This document shows positions 16,637 to 24,294 of a DNA stretch of 64,000 nucleotides, in pieces. Source of the DNA: an uncultured Roseibium sp. (GTDB lineage: Bacteria > Pseudomonadota > Alphaproteobacteria > Rhizobiales > Stappiaceae). Position 1 is the first letter of the stretch. Each line of letters begins with the position of its first letter. Below the pieces are notes generated by a model that searched no databases, had not been told where the DNA came from, and saw nothing but the letters and a program-made list of their open reading frames with translations. The position numbers were made by a program, and so were the translations under genes. The stretch is from contig NZ_OY780956.1 in the NCBI RefSeq assembly GCF_963675985.1, positions 1-64,000 on the forward strand, written 5' to 3'.

Positions 16637-16868
16637 TCTTCATTCTCGACACCAACGTCATTTCCGCGATCCGGTCTTCGCGGCAGATCTGAGAACCTGG
16701 CTGGAGCGGACGGTGTCCCTGTTCGCCGACCGGATTTTGGACTTCGCCGCCCAGGATGCGCTTGTGCGGCCTGATCGTCAGTGGAGATGTGAGCATAAAT
16801 CGATAAGCTGGCCCTGTGGTCGACGGGAGGTGCGATTGTGCATGCCAGCGATCATTTGCAGCGCCTGA
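16633..16868 (+). pseudogene. VapC (PIN-domain) toxin remnant
   Basis: From TTG 16633 the frame reads LIFILDTNVISAIRSSRQI then stops. FILDTNVISA is the N-terminal PIN motif with the first catalytic Asp. After the stop, in another frame, RTWLERTVSLFADRILDF resembles the middle of a VapC protein. The conserved acidic residues of the C-terminal half are not found, so it is truncated and inactive. The downstream boundary is uncertain. Confidence 0.55.
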
Positions 16869-16973
16869 GAGATCGTTGGGAGCCGGATTTCCAAACATGG
16901 AAGATACCGATAACTGATCGTTTGTAGGCGTCGAACAAACCGTCGGCCCCTTGTTAGAGTGATCAGCTTGCAT

Positions 16974-16996
16974 TATATGACTACTATGGTCATATA
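16974..16996 (+). promoter_or_regulatory. operator-like inverted repeat before the intact toxin-antitoxin pair
   Basis: TATATGAC (16974-16981) and GTCATATA (16989-16996) form a perfect 8-bp inverted repeat with a 7-bp spacer, 12 bp upstream of the antitoxin start. Phd-type antitoxins autorepress from such sites. Confidence 0.6.
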
Positions 16997-17008
16997 TGGA
17001 GAATTGCT

Positions 17009-17251
17009 ATGAGAGAGATTCAGCTTAAGGACGCTAAGGCAAAGCTTTCTGCGGTTGTCGATCAGGCTGTTCGCGGCAATCCCGCAATCATCACCCGGCA
17101 TGGCAAGAAGGAAGCAGTCGTGCTTTCGTTCGACGAATACGAGAAGCTTTCGCACATTCCGAGCTTCGGCCGGCTGCTGGCGTCCTTTCCCGGGGATGAG
17201 AGTGATATTCCAGCCCGGAGCAACAAACCTGGCCGTGCTGTCGATCTTTGA
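17009..17251 (+). CDS. Phd/YefM-family antitoxin
   Basis: An 80-residue antitoxin. Residues 1-50 (REIQLKDAKAKLSAVVDQAV, then ITRHGKKEAVVLSFDEYEKL) form the Phd/YefM dimerising DNA-binding domain. The tail DESDIPARSNKPGRAVDL is the flexible part that inhibits the toxin. Its stop TGA (17249-17251) overlaps the toxin ATG at 17251, as in most type II pairs. A perfect inverted repeat lies just upstream. It is a paralog of the decayed antitoxin at 16395. Confidence 0.9.
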   Translation: MREIQLKDAKAKLSAVVDQAVRGNPAIITRHGKKEAVVLSFDEYEKLSHIPSFGRLLASFPGDESDIPARSNKPGRAVDL

Positions 17252-17700
17252 TGTTTTTGGTCGATACGAATGTCATATCTGCGTTGGCGCCGTCGAAACG
17301 CCAGACTGTCGTGCAGCTTGTCGACTGGCTCGATCAGGCCAGCGCGCATCTTTTTCTGTCGGTGATTACGGCTGCCGAGGTTCAATCGGGAATTGCGAAG
17401 GCTGAACGAGAAGGCGCAACCACCAAAGCGCAGCGGTTGACCGAATGGTGGCAGAGTATCGAATATCTCTACGCGCAGAAACTGCTGCCTTTCGATCTGA
17501 ATTGCGCACACGTCGCCGGTCGGATCCTTGATGAGGCTCGAGCCCACCAACCTGGTTTTGAGGATATTGCGATCGCGGCCACAGCAAAGGTGCACGGACT
17601 GACGATCCTGACCCGAAACATGCGGCACTTCGAACCTTTGGGAGTTCGTGCGATCGATCCGTTTAGTGCCCTACCACCGATCTCTGACTTTGATGAGTAG
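17251..17700 (+). CDS. VapC-type PIN-domain ribonuclease toxin
   Basis: A 149-residue PIN-domain endoribonuclease. The acidic active-site residues are in MFLVDTNVISA (Asp at 5), SVITAAEVQSGIAKAE (Glu near 47), and QPGFEDIAIAATAKVHGLTILTRN (Asp near 104 and the Asn of the TRN motif), so the catalytic set looks complete. Freed from its antitoxin it would cleave RNA and stop growth, which stabilises the plasmid by post-segregational killing. A TTG three bases upstream could also be used. Its gene ends 12 bp from the convergent recombinase gene. Confidence 0.9.
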   Translation: MFLVDTNVISALAPSKRQTVVQLVDWLDQASAHLFLSVITAAEVQSGIAKAEREGATTKAQRLTEWWQSIEYLYAQKLLPFDLNCAHVAGRILDEARAHQPGFEDIAIAATAKVHGLTILTRNMRHFEPLGVRAIDPFSALPPISDFDE

Positions 17701-17711
17701 GGGAGGGGCGC

Positions 17712-18938
17712 TCACAGTCCGGCCGCCTTGGTGAGATTGATCCGGAAGCGGTCGCGCCGTCGCTGATACCTGCGGGTCATCTCCACCGAGGCGTGGCCAA
17801 GCTGCTTTTGCACATAGCGCTCGTCGACTTCGGCCGATGATGCGAGGCCCGCCCGCAGCGAATGTCCGGCAAATTTTTGGCTGCGCTCGCTCTCCGACAG
17901 ATCGCCGCGCACGCCGGCGGCCAGCGCGGCGCGCTTGACCAGACGGGTGACTTCCTGGCTGTTCAGACGATCGCCGCCCACCTTCTTTCCCTGTCCGGTC
18001 ACTCGCCGGAACAGCGGGCCATGCGCGATGCGGGCGAACTTCATCCAGGCCTGCAGAGCCACGACCGGGCAGGTGGCGTCGGATGAGCCGCGGCCGATTT
18101 CAACTTCGCGCCAGCCGGTCTTCCCGCGCAATGTCACCAAGAGTCCCTTCTCGAGGATTTCCACCCACCCCCGCCCGTCCTCGGTCTGGTCCCGTCCACA
18201 ATCCAATCCGACGATTTCGGAGCGGCGCAGGCCGCCGGCAAAGCCAAGCAGCAGCATGGCGCGATCACGCAACCCACGGAGGTTGCCGCGATCGAGCGTT
18301 TCCAACATGGCGATCAGGTCCTCGGGCAGGATCGCTTCCTTTTGGCGGGCCGGGGCGGCGTGCCTATTGCGGATTCCGGCCATGACGGTGGCTATGTGCC
18401 GGTCCTTGCGGTCGAGAGGCAGGCCCCGCTGTGCGTAGTTCCACGAAAGAGAGGAAAGCCGGCGTTCGATCGTGGAAACGGTGTTCGGCTTTTTGTCGCC
18501 GGTCACCGCGCCGGAGGCGCAAGCAGCGATGTAGAGCCCCACGACCTGGGGGTCTGGCGGCAACATCTCGATGCCCTGGCGCCGGCACCAACCGGCAAAA
18601 TGCTTCCAGTCGGCGGCATAGGCGCGGCGGGTATTAGCGGAGCTCGCGGCCTCGGCATAGTCGCGCGCGCGTCCTGCGAGCGCGTCGAGATGCGTCGGGT
18701 GGGGGGCGTTCGAAACGGCTGGAAGAAAAGGGGAGGGGACCAAGGCCTGTGGCTCTTCGGGTGCGCGACCCATCTCCATAACGACGTCGACGGTGTCGGG
18801 AAGGTCGTTTGCGATTGCGGCGTCCGGCTCGGCCGAGCCTGCCTGCGTGATCGGCTCGACACCCGGTGAGGCTTCCTGCGGCCGAGCGGAGCCTTCCTGT
18901 GCATGTTTTTCAGGGTTTTGATCGATGAGAGAGGCCAT
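17712..18938 (-). CDS. tyrosine recombinase (integrase/resolvase type)
   Basis: A 408-residue tyrosine recombinase. After a low-complexity Pro/Ala/Glu N-terminal 75 residues come a SAM-like core-binding domain (about 85-195) and a catalytic domain (about 200-405). Active-site residues are all visible: Arg238 in GGLRRSEI, Lys273 in LRGKTGW, His359 and Arg362 in GHSLRAG, His382 in QLGHAS and the nucleophile Tyr391 in TRRYQRR. The start codon is followed upstream within 16 bp by a perfect 35-bp lox-like inverted repeat. Location beside repABC and absence of excisionase or phage genes favour a role in resolving plasmid multimers over phage integration, but an integrase of a lost element cannot be excluded. 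Confidence 0.92.
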   Translation of the reverse strand: MASLIDQNPEKHAQEGSARPQEASPGVEPITQAGSAEPDAAIANDLPDTVDVVMEMGRAPEEPQALVPSPFLPAVSNAPHPTHLDALAGRARDYAEAASSANTRRAYAADWKHFAGWCRRQGIEMLPPDPQVVGLYIAACASGAVTGDKKPNTVSTIERRLSSLSWNYAQRGLPLDRKDRHIATVMAGIRNRHAAPARQKEAILPEDLIAMLETLDRGNLRGLRDRAMLLLGFAGGLRRSEIVGLDCGRDQTEDGRGWVEILEKGLLVTLRGKTGWREVEIGRGSSDATCPVVALQAWMKFARIAHGPLFRRVTGQGKKVGGDRLNSQEVTRLVKRAALAAGVRGDLSESERSQKFAGHSLRAGLASSAEVDERYVQKQLGHASVEMTRRYQRRRDRFRINLTKAAGL

Positions 18939-18953
18939 TCTTTATATAAAGAA
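18938..18953. promoter_or_regulatory. 16-bp palindrome at the recombinase start
   Basis: TTCTTTATATAAAGAA is a perfect palindrome immediately upstream of the recombinase ATG. It lies next to the longer inverted repeat at 18955. It could be an operator or contain the -10 region. Confidence 0.5.
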
Positions 18954-18954
18954 C

Positions 18955-18989
18955 AAAACGAACGATAATACAAGATTATCGTTCGTTTT
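18955..18989. repeat. 35-bp lox-like inverted repeat
   Basis: Two perfect 15-bp arms, AAAACGAACGATAAT and its reverse complement, flank the 5-bp spacer ACAAG. Equally it can be read as 14-bp arms around a 7-bp asymmetric core. This is the size and layout of sites for simple tyrosine recombinases such as Cre/loxP (13-8-13). It lies in the 125-bp gap between the recombinase and DUF1403 genes. A simple operator is the alternative. Confidence 0.6.
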
Positions 18990-19063
18990 CATGTGTCGAC
19001 ATGCTGTGCGGTTTGAAGCCTTTTTCATAGCATTAACTGCACGCTTTCTGTAAGCTTGCGCAT

Positions 19064-20017
19064 ATGAATTCGTTTGCTTCTCCGCCTGCCACGTCCGTTG
19101 TCGCGCCCGGTCCTCTGCCCGGCTGGGCCGTGCCGCGGGGGCAGGCCATCACCGATGCGGATGCCGCGTTCGCTGCCGGCATCGCCTTGAAATCCCTCGA
19201 TGATCTGGTTCGCTCCGCCCCTGCATGGGCCGGTTGCTGGCGGGCCCGCCAGGCACTCGAGTGCGCCGCCGTCGCCGTCCGGCTCACGGGCCGGAACGAG
19301 GAGCCGGAGGAGCTGCGCGACGCTTTGCTGCTCACGGCCCCCGGCGACGATCCGGGTCCGGCCGGCCGGATGTTTCTGGCCTTTAAGAAGCTGGCCAACA
19401 GGCACGGCACACTCACCACGCCGTTCCTGGCCGATCTCACCGATCTGATGGGTTTTTCGTGGGACGAGCAACTGGCACTGAGCCTCGATCATCTCGATGC
19501 CGCCCTGCAATCGGGTCGGGCGGCGCCCTTTGCCGCTGCGGACCTGATAACAGCAATCTGGTCCGCCCGCCCCGACGCTGAAGTATTCGCCTTCGCCCTG
19601 GGAGACTGGTTGATTGCCAGGAAGTTGACATGGGAGCGTTCTGTGCCGCTGCTGATGGGCCAGCGTTATGAGCCTGCTTTCCGAACGCAAGGCAGACGTG
19701 GACCGGTGCGTCCGGGTGACGCCGGATTTGAGCGGGCCGTCTGCCAGGCGCTCGTTGAGGCGACGCGCACAGCCCTACGCTCGGCCGGCGATATCGCCCG
19801 GCGGGCCGAGCGCCTGGTGACTGTTTCCCCAAAAATCCGGACGAAGGGGGCGGATGCCGTCTATCAGAAATTGCTCGAGGAGGAGGCGATTGCCGCCCCT
19901 GCACCTGGAACGGGTCTCTCCCGGTGGGCAAGCTCCCGCCTGTTCGACCGGCTTGAAAAATTTGGCGCGGTGCGTGAACTCTCGGGCCGCTCCTCCTTCC
20001 GGATTTACGGGCTGTGA
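19064..20017 (+). CDS. DUF1403 family protein
   Basis: A 317-residue, Ala-rich, largely helical cytosolic protein that I recognise as DUF1403, a family found on rhizobial plasmids and without assigned function. There is no signal peptide or membrane segment. The C-terminal 60 residues (EEEAIAAPAPGTGLSRWASSRLFDRLEKFGAVRELSGRSSFRIYG) look like a winged-helix fold. The next gene, encoding a ScpB-like protein, starts 2 bp after the stop, so they probably act together. By analogy with ScpA-ScpB it could be the kleisin-like partner, but I see no direct similarity to ScpA and this is inference. It diverges from the recombinase gene across the lox-like site. Confidence 0.8.
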   Translation: MNSFASPPATSVVAPGPLPGWAVPRGQAITDADAAFAAGIALKSLDDLVRSAPAWAGCWRARQALECAAVAVRLTGRNEEPEELRDALLLTAPGDDPGPAGRMFLAFKKLANRHGTLTTPFLADLTDLMGFSWDEQLALSLDHLDAALQSGRAAPFAAADLITAIWSARPDAEVFAFALGDWLIARKLTWERSVPLLMGQRYEPAFRTQGRRGPVRPGDAGFERAVCQALVEATRTALRSAGDIARRAERLVTVSPKIRTKGADAVYQKLLEEEAIAAPAPGTGLSRWASSRLFDRLEKFGAVRELSGRSSFRIYGL

Positions 20018-20019
20018 CC

Positions 20020-20697
20020 ATGGCCGCAGCAACAACCACGACGCCCATGCGAGCCAGGAAGACGTCTCAAGAAGACATTCCGTTGGATAGGGAGTTGGAG
20101 GACCTGTCGCCGGAAATGCGCTGGCGCGAATGGATGCTCCGGGTGGAGGCGGTGATTTTTGCTTCCCACGAGCCGGTTACCCGGGAAACGCTTGTCCGCG
20201 TCGTCGGAAAGGACGTTAGCATCGATCTCCTGATCGAAGATCTTCAGGACGATCTGAAGGGGCGCCCTTACGAACTTGTCGCTGTAGCCGGCGGCTGGCA
20301 GCATCGCACCCGGGCCTCCTTTGGCCCGGTGATCCGGGCCTCTCAGGCGCAGGCAAGATCCCCGGCGCAATTGCTCTCCAAGACCGAAGCCGCGGTACTG
20401 ACGGCGATTGCCTATCTGCAGCCGGTCACCCGCGGCGAGCTTACGAGCCTGTTCGGCAAGGAAGTCAGCCGCGACACGATCGCCAGCCTGCGCAGCGCCG
20501 GGTTCCTCGGCACAGGCCCGCGCAGTCCAACCCCCGGCGCGCCCTATACCTATGTGACGACAAAGGCATTCCTGTCGGCGTTCGGTCTGAACACGCTACG
20601 CGATCTGCCCGACATAGAGCGGCTCGAAGACGCCGGGCTGCTCAACCGGCAAGCGCCCGAATTAGTCGATATCCCAGAGGAAGAGGATGGAGAATAG
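20020..20697 (+). CDS. ScpB-like SMC accessory protein, plasmid-borne
   Basis: A 225-residue protein with tandem winged-helix domains typical of ScpB. The first is WMLRVEAVIFASHEPVTRETLVRVVG (about 38-63), equivalent to the family start LEAxLFAxxEPL. The second begins SKTEAAVLTAIAYLQPVTRGELTSLFGKEVSRDTIASLRSAGFL (about 120-165). Chromosomal ScpB binds the ScpA kleisin and SMC in condensin. Here no smc or scpA is near, and the partner in the operon is DUF1403. A GTG at 20014 overlapping the upstream stop could be an alternative start. It is likely a plasmid-specialised paralog involved in segregation or maintenance. Confidence 0.85.
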   Translation: MAAATTTTPMRARKTSQEDIPLDRELEDLSPEMRWREWMLRVEAVIFASHEPVTRETLVRVVGKDVSIDLLIEDLQDDLKGRPYELVAVAGGWQHRTRASFGPVIRASQAQARSPAQLLSKTEAAVLTAIAYLQPVTRGELTSLFGKEVSRDTIASLRSAGFLGTGPRSPTPGAPYTYVTTKAFLSAFGLNTLRDLPDIERLEDAGLLNRQAPELVDIPEEEDGE

Positions 20698-20902
20698 GTT
20701 TTGTTGCAGAAGTTAACGAAACCTGAAAAGCGCGCCCAAAACGGGAGAAATGCGCCCAATGGCAAAGTTTGCGACAGGCCCCTTCAGTCTCCTTTCCGGG
20801 CACCCAGCGGTGCATTCCGCCACCGGGGTAAAGTCCTCATGCACACCGAATTGCCATCATGCAATATGACAGGTGCCTGGAAGCCTGTCCGCAAAATCGG
20901 AG

Positions 20903-20942
20903 GCGGTTCGGCACGGGCGATATCCGTTCTGTGCCGAACCGC
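20903..20942 (-). terminator. hairpin downstream of znuA
   Basis: Perfect 12-bp arms GCGGTTCGGCAC and GTGCCGAACCGC flank a 16-nt loop. The hairpin starts 6 bp after the znuA stop on the minus strand. A short TTTT follows about 6 bp after the stem on that strand. It also lies between the convergent scpB-like and znuA genes. Confidence 0.6.
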
Positions 20943-20948
20943 ATTCTC

Positions 20949-21962
20949 TTATCGCAAGCAGGACGTGAGATTGTTCGCGAGGTTGTGGATCATCTGCGGA
21001 TAAAGATCCGGTCCAAGGGTCAGATCGCTGCCGAGCGGATCGAGAACGCCCACCTTGGCATCGGTTCCTTCAAACACCGTCTGCACCAGCCCTGCGTTGA
21101 ACTGCGGTTCAGCGAAAACGCAAGAAACGTGCAGGTCGGTCACCTTTTCTCGAATTTCCGCAATCCGCGCCGGGCTCGGATCGGAAGCGTCACCCAGCCT
21201 GATCGAACCGGCTGCGGAAAGGCCAAACCGGTTTTCGAAATACTGGTAGGCATCGTGGAAGACGATGAAATTCTTGCCGCGAACCCCTTCTACCTCGGTG
21301 TTGACGTCGCCGATCAGCGTCTTCAGCTCTGCCTTTCCTTCGGCTGCGTTCGCAGCATAAGTGTCGGCATGTTCGGGGTCGAGTGCCGCGAGGTCCGCTG
21401 CGATCACGTCAAGCCAGACACTGGCGTTTTCCGGGTCGAGCCAGGCATGCGGATCGTGGCCGTGATGGTCGTGGTCATGCTCCTCATGTGCCTCGTGGTC
21501 ATGATCATGATCTTGCTCTTTACCGGCTTCGTGTTCATGGTCGTCATGACCTTCAGCGTCATGGTCGTGATCTTCGTCCCCATGAGCATGGCTGTGTTTT
21601 TCGAAGGTCGCGCCCTCACGAAATTCCAGTTCGGTTGTGCCTTCGGTTTCCATCAGCTCCACCGATTTGGCATCTGCGGCCAGGGATTCGATCGACCGGT
21701 GAAGCCAGGGCTCCAGGGGCTCGCCGACCCAGAACACAATATTGGCGCGCTGCAGCGCTTCGGCTTCAGCCGGACGGAGCGAATAGCCGTGAGGAGAGGC
21801 TCCCTGTTGAACAATCAGATCAGGGGTGCCGACACCTTTCATGACCTGTGCGACAAGCGAGTAAACGGGAGGAATGTCGACAGCGACGGAAGGGACTTCG
21901 GCAAGAGCTGCATTGGTCAGTGCCAGGGTCGAGACCGCGGCAGCCAGCAGAGATTTGCGCAT
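20949..21962 (-). CDS. znuA: zinc ABC transporter substrate-binding protein ZnuA
   Basis: A 337-residue periplasmic zinc-binding protein. The N-terminus (MRKSLLAAAVSTLALTNAALA) is a Sec signal peptide with cleavage after ALA at about 22. Zinc ligands are seen in ASPHGYSLRP, HDPHAWLDPEN and FHDAYQYFENRF. Between the first two sits a loop of about 50 residues very rich in His, Asp and Glu (about 120-170), the mark of zinc-specific ZnuA. The reading frame extends far upstream through antisense of zur, but the ATG at 21962 with GGAG 8 bp before it is the true start. A Zur box lies 50 bp upstream, shared with the divergent zur-znuCB operon. Confidence 0.96.
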   Translation of the reverse strand: MRKSLLAAAVSTLALTNAALAEVPSVAVDIPPVYSLVAQVMKGVGTPDLIVQQGASPHGYSLRPAEAEALQRANIVFWVGEPLEPWLHRSIESLAADAKSVELMETEGTTELEFREGATFEKHSHAHGDEDHDHDAEGHDDHEHEAGKEQDHDHDHEAHEEHDHDHHGHDPHAWLDPENASVWLDVIAADLAALDPEHADTYAANAAEGKAELKTLIGDVNTEVEGVRGKNFIVFHDAYQYFENRFGLSAAGSIRLGDASDPSPARIAEIREKVTDLHVSCVFAEPQFNAGLVQTVFEGTDAKVGVLDPLGSDLTLGPDLYPQMIHNLANNLTSCLR

Positions 21963-22011
21963 GGGATTACTCCATCTCATTGTGTAACAAGCGGTAGAGG
22001 TGTATATGTGA

Positions 22012-22026
22012 TGTAATAACATTACA
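22012..22026. promoter_or_regulatory. Zur box between znuA and zur
   Basis: TGTAATAACATTACA, a perfect 6-3-6 palindrome, lies between the divergent znuA and zur starts (50 and 27 bp away). It fits the Zur operator class of alphaproteobacteria with a TGTAATNNNATTACA core. Zinc-loaded Zur would repress both directions. Confidence 0.85.
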
Positions 22027-22052
22027 AGAATGCGATATGAAGGAATTCGAAA

Positions 22053-22535
22053 ATGGATCCGGTCGGGTTCAAGGATCATGATCATGCAGAGTGCGCAGCC
22101 GGCGTGATGGCGACGGCCGAGGCCTATTGCTGTGACAACAAGCTGCAGTTCACGCCAGTACGGCGCAGGGTTCTGGAAATTCTGCTGGAGGAACACAGGG
22201 CGCTCGGTGCCTATGACATCCTCGAACGCCTGTCGGCGGAAGGTCGTGGTGCGCAGCCCACCGTGGCCTATCGGGCTCTGGACTTCCTGGGCGTTCACGG
22301 CTTCGTCCACAAGGTCGAACGGTTGAACGCCTTTGTCGCTTGCGCCCATCCTCAAGAAGCGCACGTGCCGGCTTTCATGATCTGCAGATTGTGTGAGTCC
22401 GTCGCGGAAGCATGCTTGCCCCCTTCCAGAATCGTGCTCGGCGCGGCTGCCCGCAAGGCGGGCTTCCGGATCGAACGCACCGTCGTCGAGGCCGAAGGCC
22501 TTTGTCCCAACTGCATCACGGCCGATGCCGCATGA
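22053..22535 (+). CDS. zur: zinc uptake regulator Zur (Fur family)
   Basis: A 160-residue Fur-family repressor. The N-terminal winged helix includes LQFTPVRRRVLEILLEEHRALGAYDILERL and PTVAYRALDFL (recognition helix, about 70-80). The structural zinc site is formed by MICRLCES (near 112) and GLCPNCIT (near 152), two CxxC pairs. The N-terminus is His/Asp/Cys-rich (FKDHDHAECA). It is transcribed divergently from znuA across a Zur box and its stop overlaps the znuC ATG (22532-22535), so repressor and importer are made together. Confidence 0.94.
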   Translation: MDPVGFKDHDHAECAAGVMATAEAYCCDNKLQFTPVRRRVLEILLEEHRALGAYDILERLSAEGRGAQPTVAYRALDFLGVHGFVHKVERLNAFVACAHPQEAHVPAFMICRLCESVAEACLPPSRIVLGAAARKAGFRIERTVVEAEGLCPNCITADAA

Positions 22536-23272
22536 AACTCATTGAAATTAGAAAGCTCGTCGTTCGGCTCGGCGGGCACACCGTGCTTCACGATGTCGAT
22601 TTCGCGATTCAGCCAGGTGAAATCGTGACCGTTGTCGGGCCGAACGGATCGGGTAAGTCGACACTTCTGCGAGTCATTATCGGTGCACTTGCGCCAACGT
22701 CGGGACAGGTGGAACGGCGCGCAGGCCTGCGCATCGGCTATGTCCCGCAGCGTCTGCATATCGACCCGACCCTGCCGATGACCGTAAACCGGTTTCTCGG
22801 CCTGCCCCGCAGGACCGGCACGGCGCAGATCAGCGAAGCCCTGAAACAAGCCGGCGTTCCGGAACTCGCCGACCGTCAGATGACCCGGCTGTCGGGAGGG
22901 CAGTTTCAACGCGTTCTTCTGGCGCGTGCACTTCTGGAGCGCCCGGAACTGCTGATCCTCGATGAGGCGACCCAGGGCCTGGACCAGCCGGGGGCGGCGG
23001 ATTTTTACCGGCAGATCGCGGACGTGCGTCAACAGCTCGGCTGCGCCGTCCTGATGGTCAGCCACGATCTGCATGTGGTCATGAGCGCGAGCGATCGCGT
23101 CATCTGTCTCAACGGCCATATCTGTTGCCAGGGCGAACCCGAGCATGTCGCATCGGCGCCGGAATACCGTGCGCTCTTCGGCGAAGGCACCAAGGGTGCG
23201 CTGGCGCTCTACAGACACCATCACACCCATAGTCACGACGGGGCGGGCGACGAAACGGAGGCCGCGGAATAA
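22532..23272 (+). CDS. znuC: zinc ABC transporter ATP-binding protein ZnuC
   Basis: A 246-residue ATPase for zinc import. Walker A GPNGSGKS is at 36-43, the signature LSGGQFQRV at about 129-137 and Walker B LLILDEA at about 149-155, with the switch His in VSHDLH. The C-terminal tail is His-rich (YRHHHTHSHDG), as in many ZnuC proteins. The ATG at 22532 overlaps the zur stop. The stop at 23270-23272 overlaps the znuB ATG. Confidence 0.96.
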   Translation: MKLIEIRKLVVRLGGHTVLHDVDFAIQPGEIVTVVGPNGSGKSTLLRVIIGALAPTSGQVERRAGLRIGYVPQRLHIDPTLPMTVNRFLGLPRRTGTAQISEALKQAGVPELADRQMTRLSGGQFQRVLLARALLERPELLILDEATQGLDQPGAADFYRQIADVRQQLGCAVLMVSHDLHVVMSASDRVICLNGHICCQGEPEHVASAPEYRALFGEGTKGALALYRHHHTHSHDGAGDETEAAE

Positions 23273-24069
23273 TGCTCGACGATTTCATGGTGCGCGCCGC
23301 CCTGGCCGGGCTCGGCGTCGCGATCGCGGCCGCGCCGCTGGGTTGTTTCGTGGTCTGGCGACGGATGGCCTATTTCGGCGATGCCACCGCCCACGCTGCG
23401 ATCCTCGGGGTTGCCATTTCGCTGGCTTTATCGATATCGGTTTTCGCCGGCGTGCTGACGGTTTCGATACTCATGGCCCTGACGGTGTCGACGCTGAGCG
23501 GCCGGGGCTACGCGATGGATACGCTCCTCGGCGTCCTGGCCCACTCGGCACTTGCCTTCGGGCTTGTCGCGGTCTCCTTCCTCAGCGGGATACGGATCGA
23601 CCTGATGGCCTATCTGTTCGGTGATATTCTGGCCGTAAGACCGATGGATCTCGCAATCATATGGGGCGGGGCCGTCCTCGTGCTGGCGTTGATCAGCTGG
23701 CGATGGTCGGGACTGCTGACCGCAACGCTGAACCCCGATCTGGCGTATGCGGCGGGCGTCGATCCGAAACGCGAGCAACTGGTTCTGATCCTGTCCCTGG
23801 CCGTCGTGGTCGCGGTCGCGATCAAGGTTGTCGGCGTCCTGTTGATTGCGGCCATGCTGATCGTGCCGGCGGCAACAGCCCGGCCATTCAGCCGAACGCC
23901 CGAGGCGATGGCGGTCATTGCCGCCGTGATCGGCGGAACGGCCTCCCTGGCGGGGCTTCATGCCGCCTACCAGTTCAATACACCGACCGGTCCGACGATT
24001 GTCAGTCTGGCCGCGATCCTGTTTGCAATCTCGTCTGTCGTCTCGGCATTGCGGGCCTCGCCGAAATGA
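23272..24069 (+). CDS. znuB: zinc ABC transporter permease ZnuB
   Basis: A 265-residue membrane protein of the ABC-3 family with about eight hydrophobic segments. It begins DDFMVRAALAGLGVAIAAAPLGCFVVWRRMAYFGDATAHAA, the conserved N-terminal pattern of ZnuB/TroC permeases. The ATPase-contact region DPKREQLVLILSLAVVVAVAIKVVGVLLIAAMLIVPAATA lies at about 162-203. It starts at the last base of the znuC stop, so the two are translationally coupled. It carries zinc delivered by ZnuA into the cytoplasm. Confidence 0.96.
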   Translation: MLDDFMVRAALAGLGVAIAAAPLGCFVVWRRMAYFGDATAHAAILGVAISLALSISVFAGVLTVSILMALTVSTLSGRGYAMDTLLGVLAHSALAFGLVAVSFLSGIRIDLMAYLFGDILAVRPMDLAIIWGGAVLVLALISWRWSGLLTATLNPDLAYAAGVDPKREQLVLILSLAVVVAVAIKVVGVLLIAAMLIVPAATARPFSRTPEAMAVIAAVIGGTASLAGLHAAYQFNTPTGPTIVSLAAILFAISSVVSALRASPK

Positions 24070-24095
24070 CATTTTAAAGAGGAGCCCGTCCCGGC

Positions 24096-24294
24096 GCTCG
24101 CCAGCAAAAAAGGTATCTCCGCGGCAGTCCGGTACGCGGTTGCGCTCGATCTGCAATGCGGTCGGCATGGCCGCAAATGCGTTCCCAGATCGATCAGATA
24201 CTGATAGCGTCCGGCCCAATCGTCGAAGAGCAGGAAATCATCGATGAAACGCTGTTGCCGGCAGGATATGACCGCCGTCGCATTCCGGTGGATC
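24096..24294 (-). pseudogene. sufE-like gene remnant
   Basis: On the minus strand one frame reads CRQQRFIDDFLLFDDWAGRY and then QYLIDLG, the N-terminal signature of SufE, the sulfur acceptor of Fe-S assembly. The similarity continues in another frame as NAFAAMPTALQIERNRVPDC, equivalent to the segment leading to the SufE active-site Cys. A frameshift separates the two and the C-terminal half is missing. It sits downstream of the COG0523/hypothetical pair. Confidence 0.6.

Noticed and set aside
17712..18938. Integrase of a prophage or genomic island
   Set aside because: No tRNA gene, no direct-repeat attachment pair, no excisionase or phage genes nearby. The position next to repABC and the lox-like repeat favour a plasmid function, though not proven.
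20949..22364. A 471-residue extended ZnuA
   Set aside because: The first 134 residues are antisense to zur; the signal peptide begins at the ATG at 21962.
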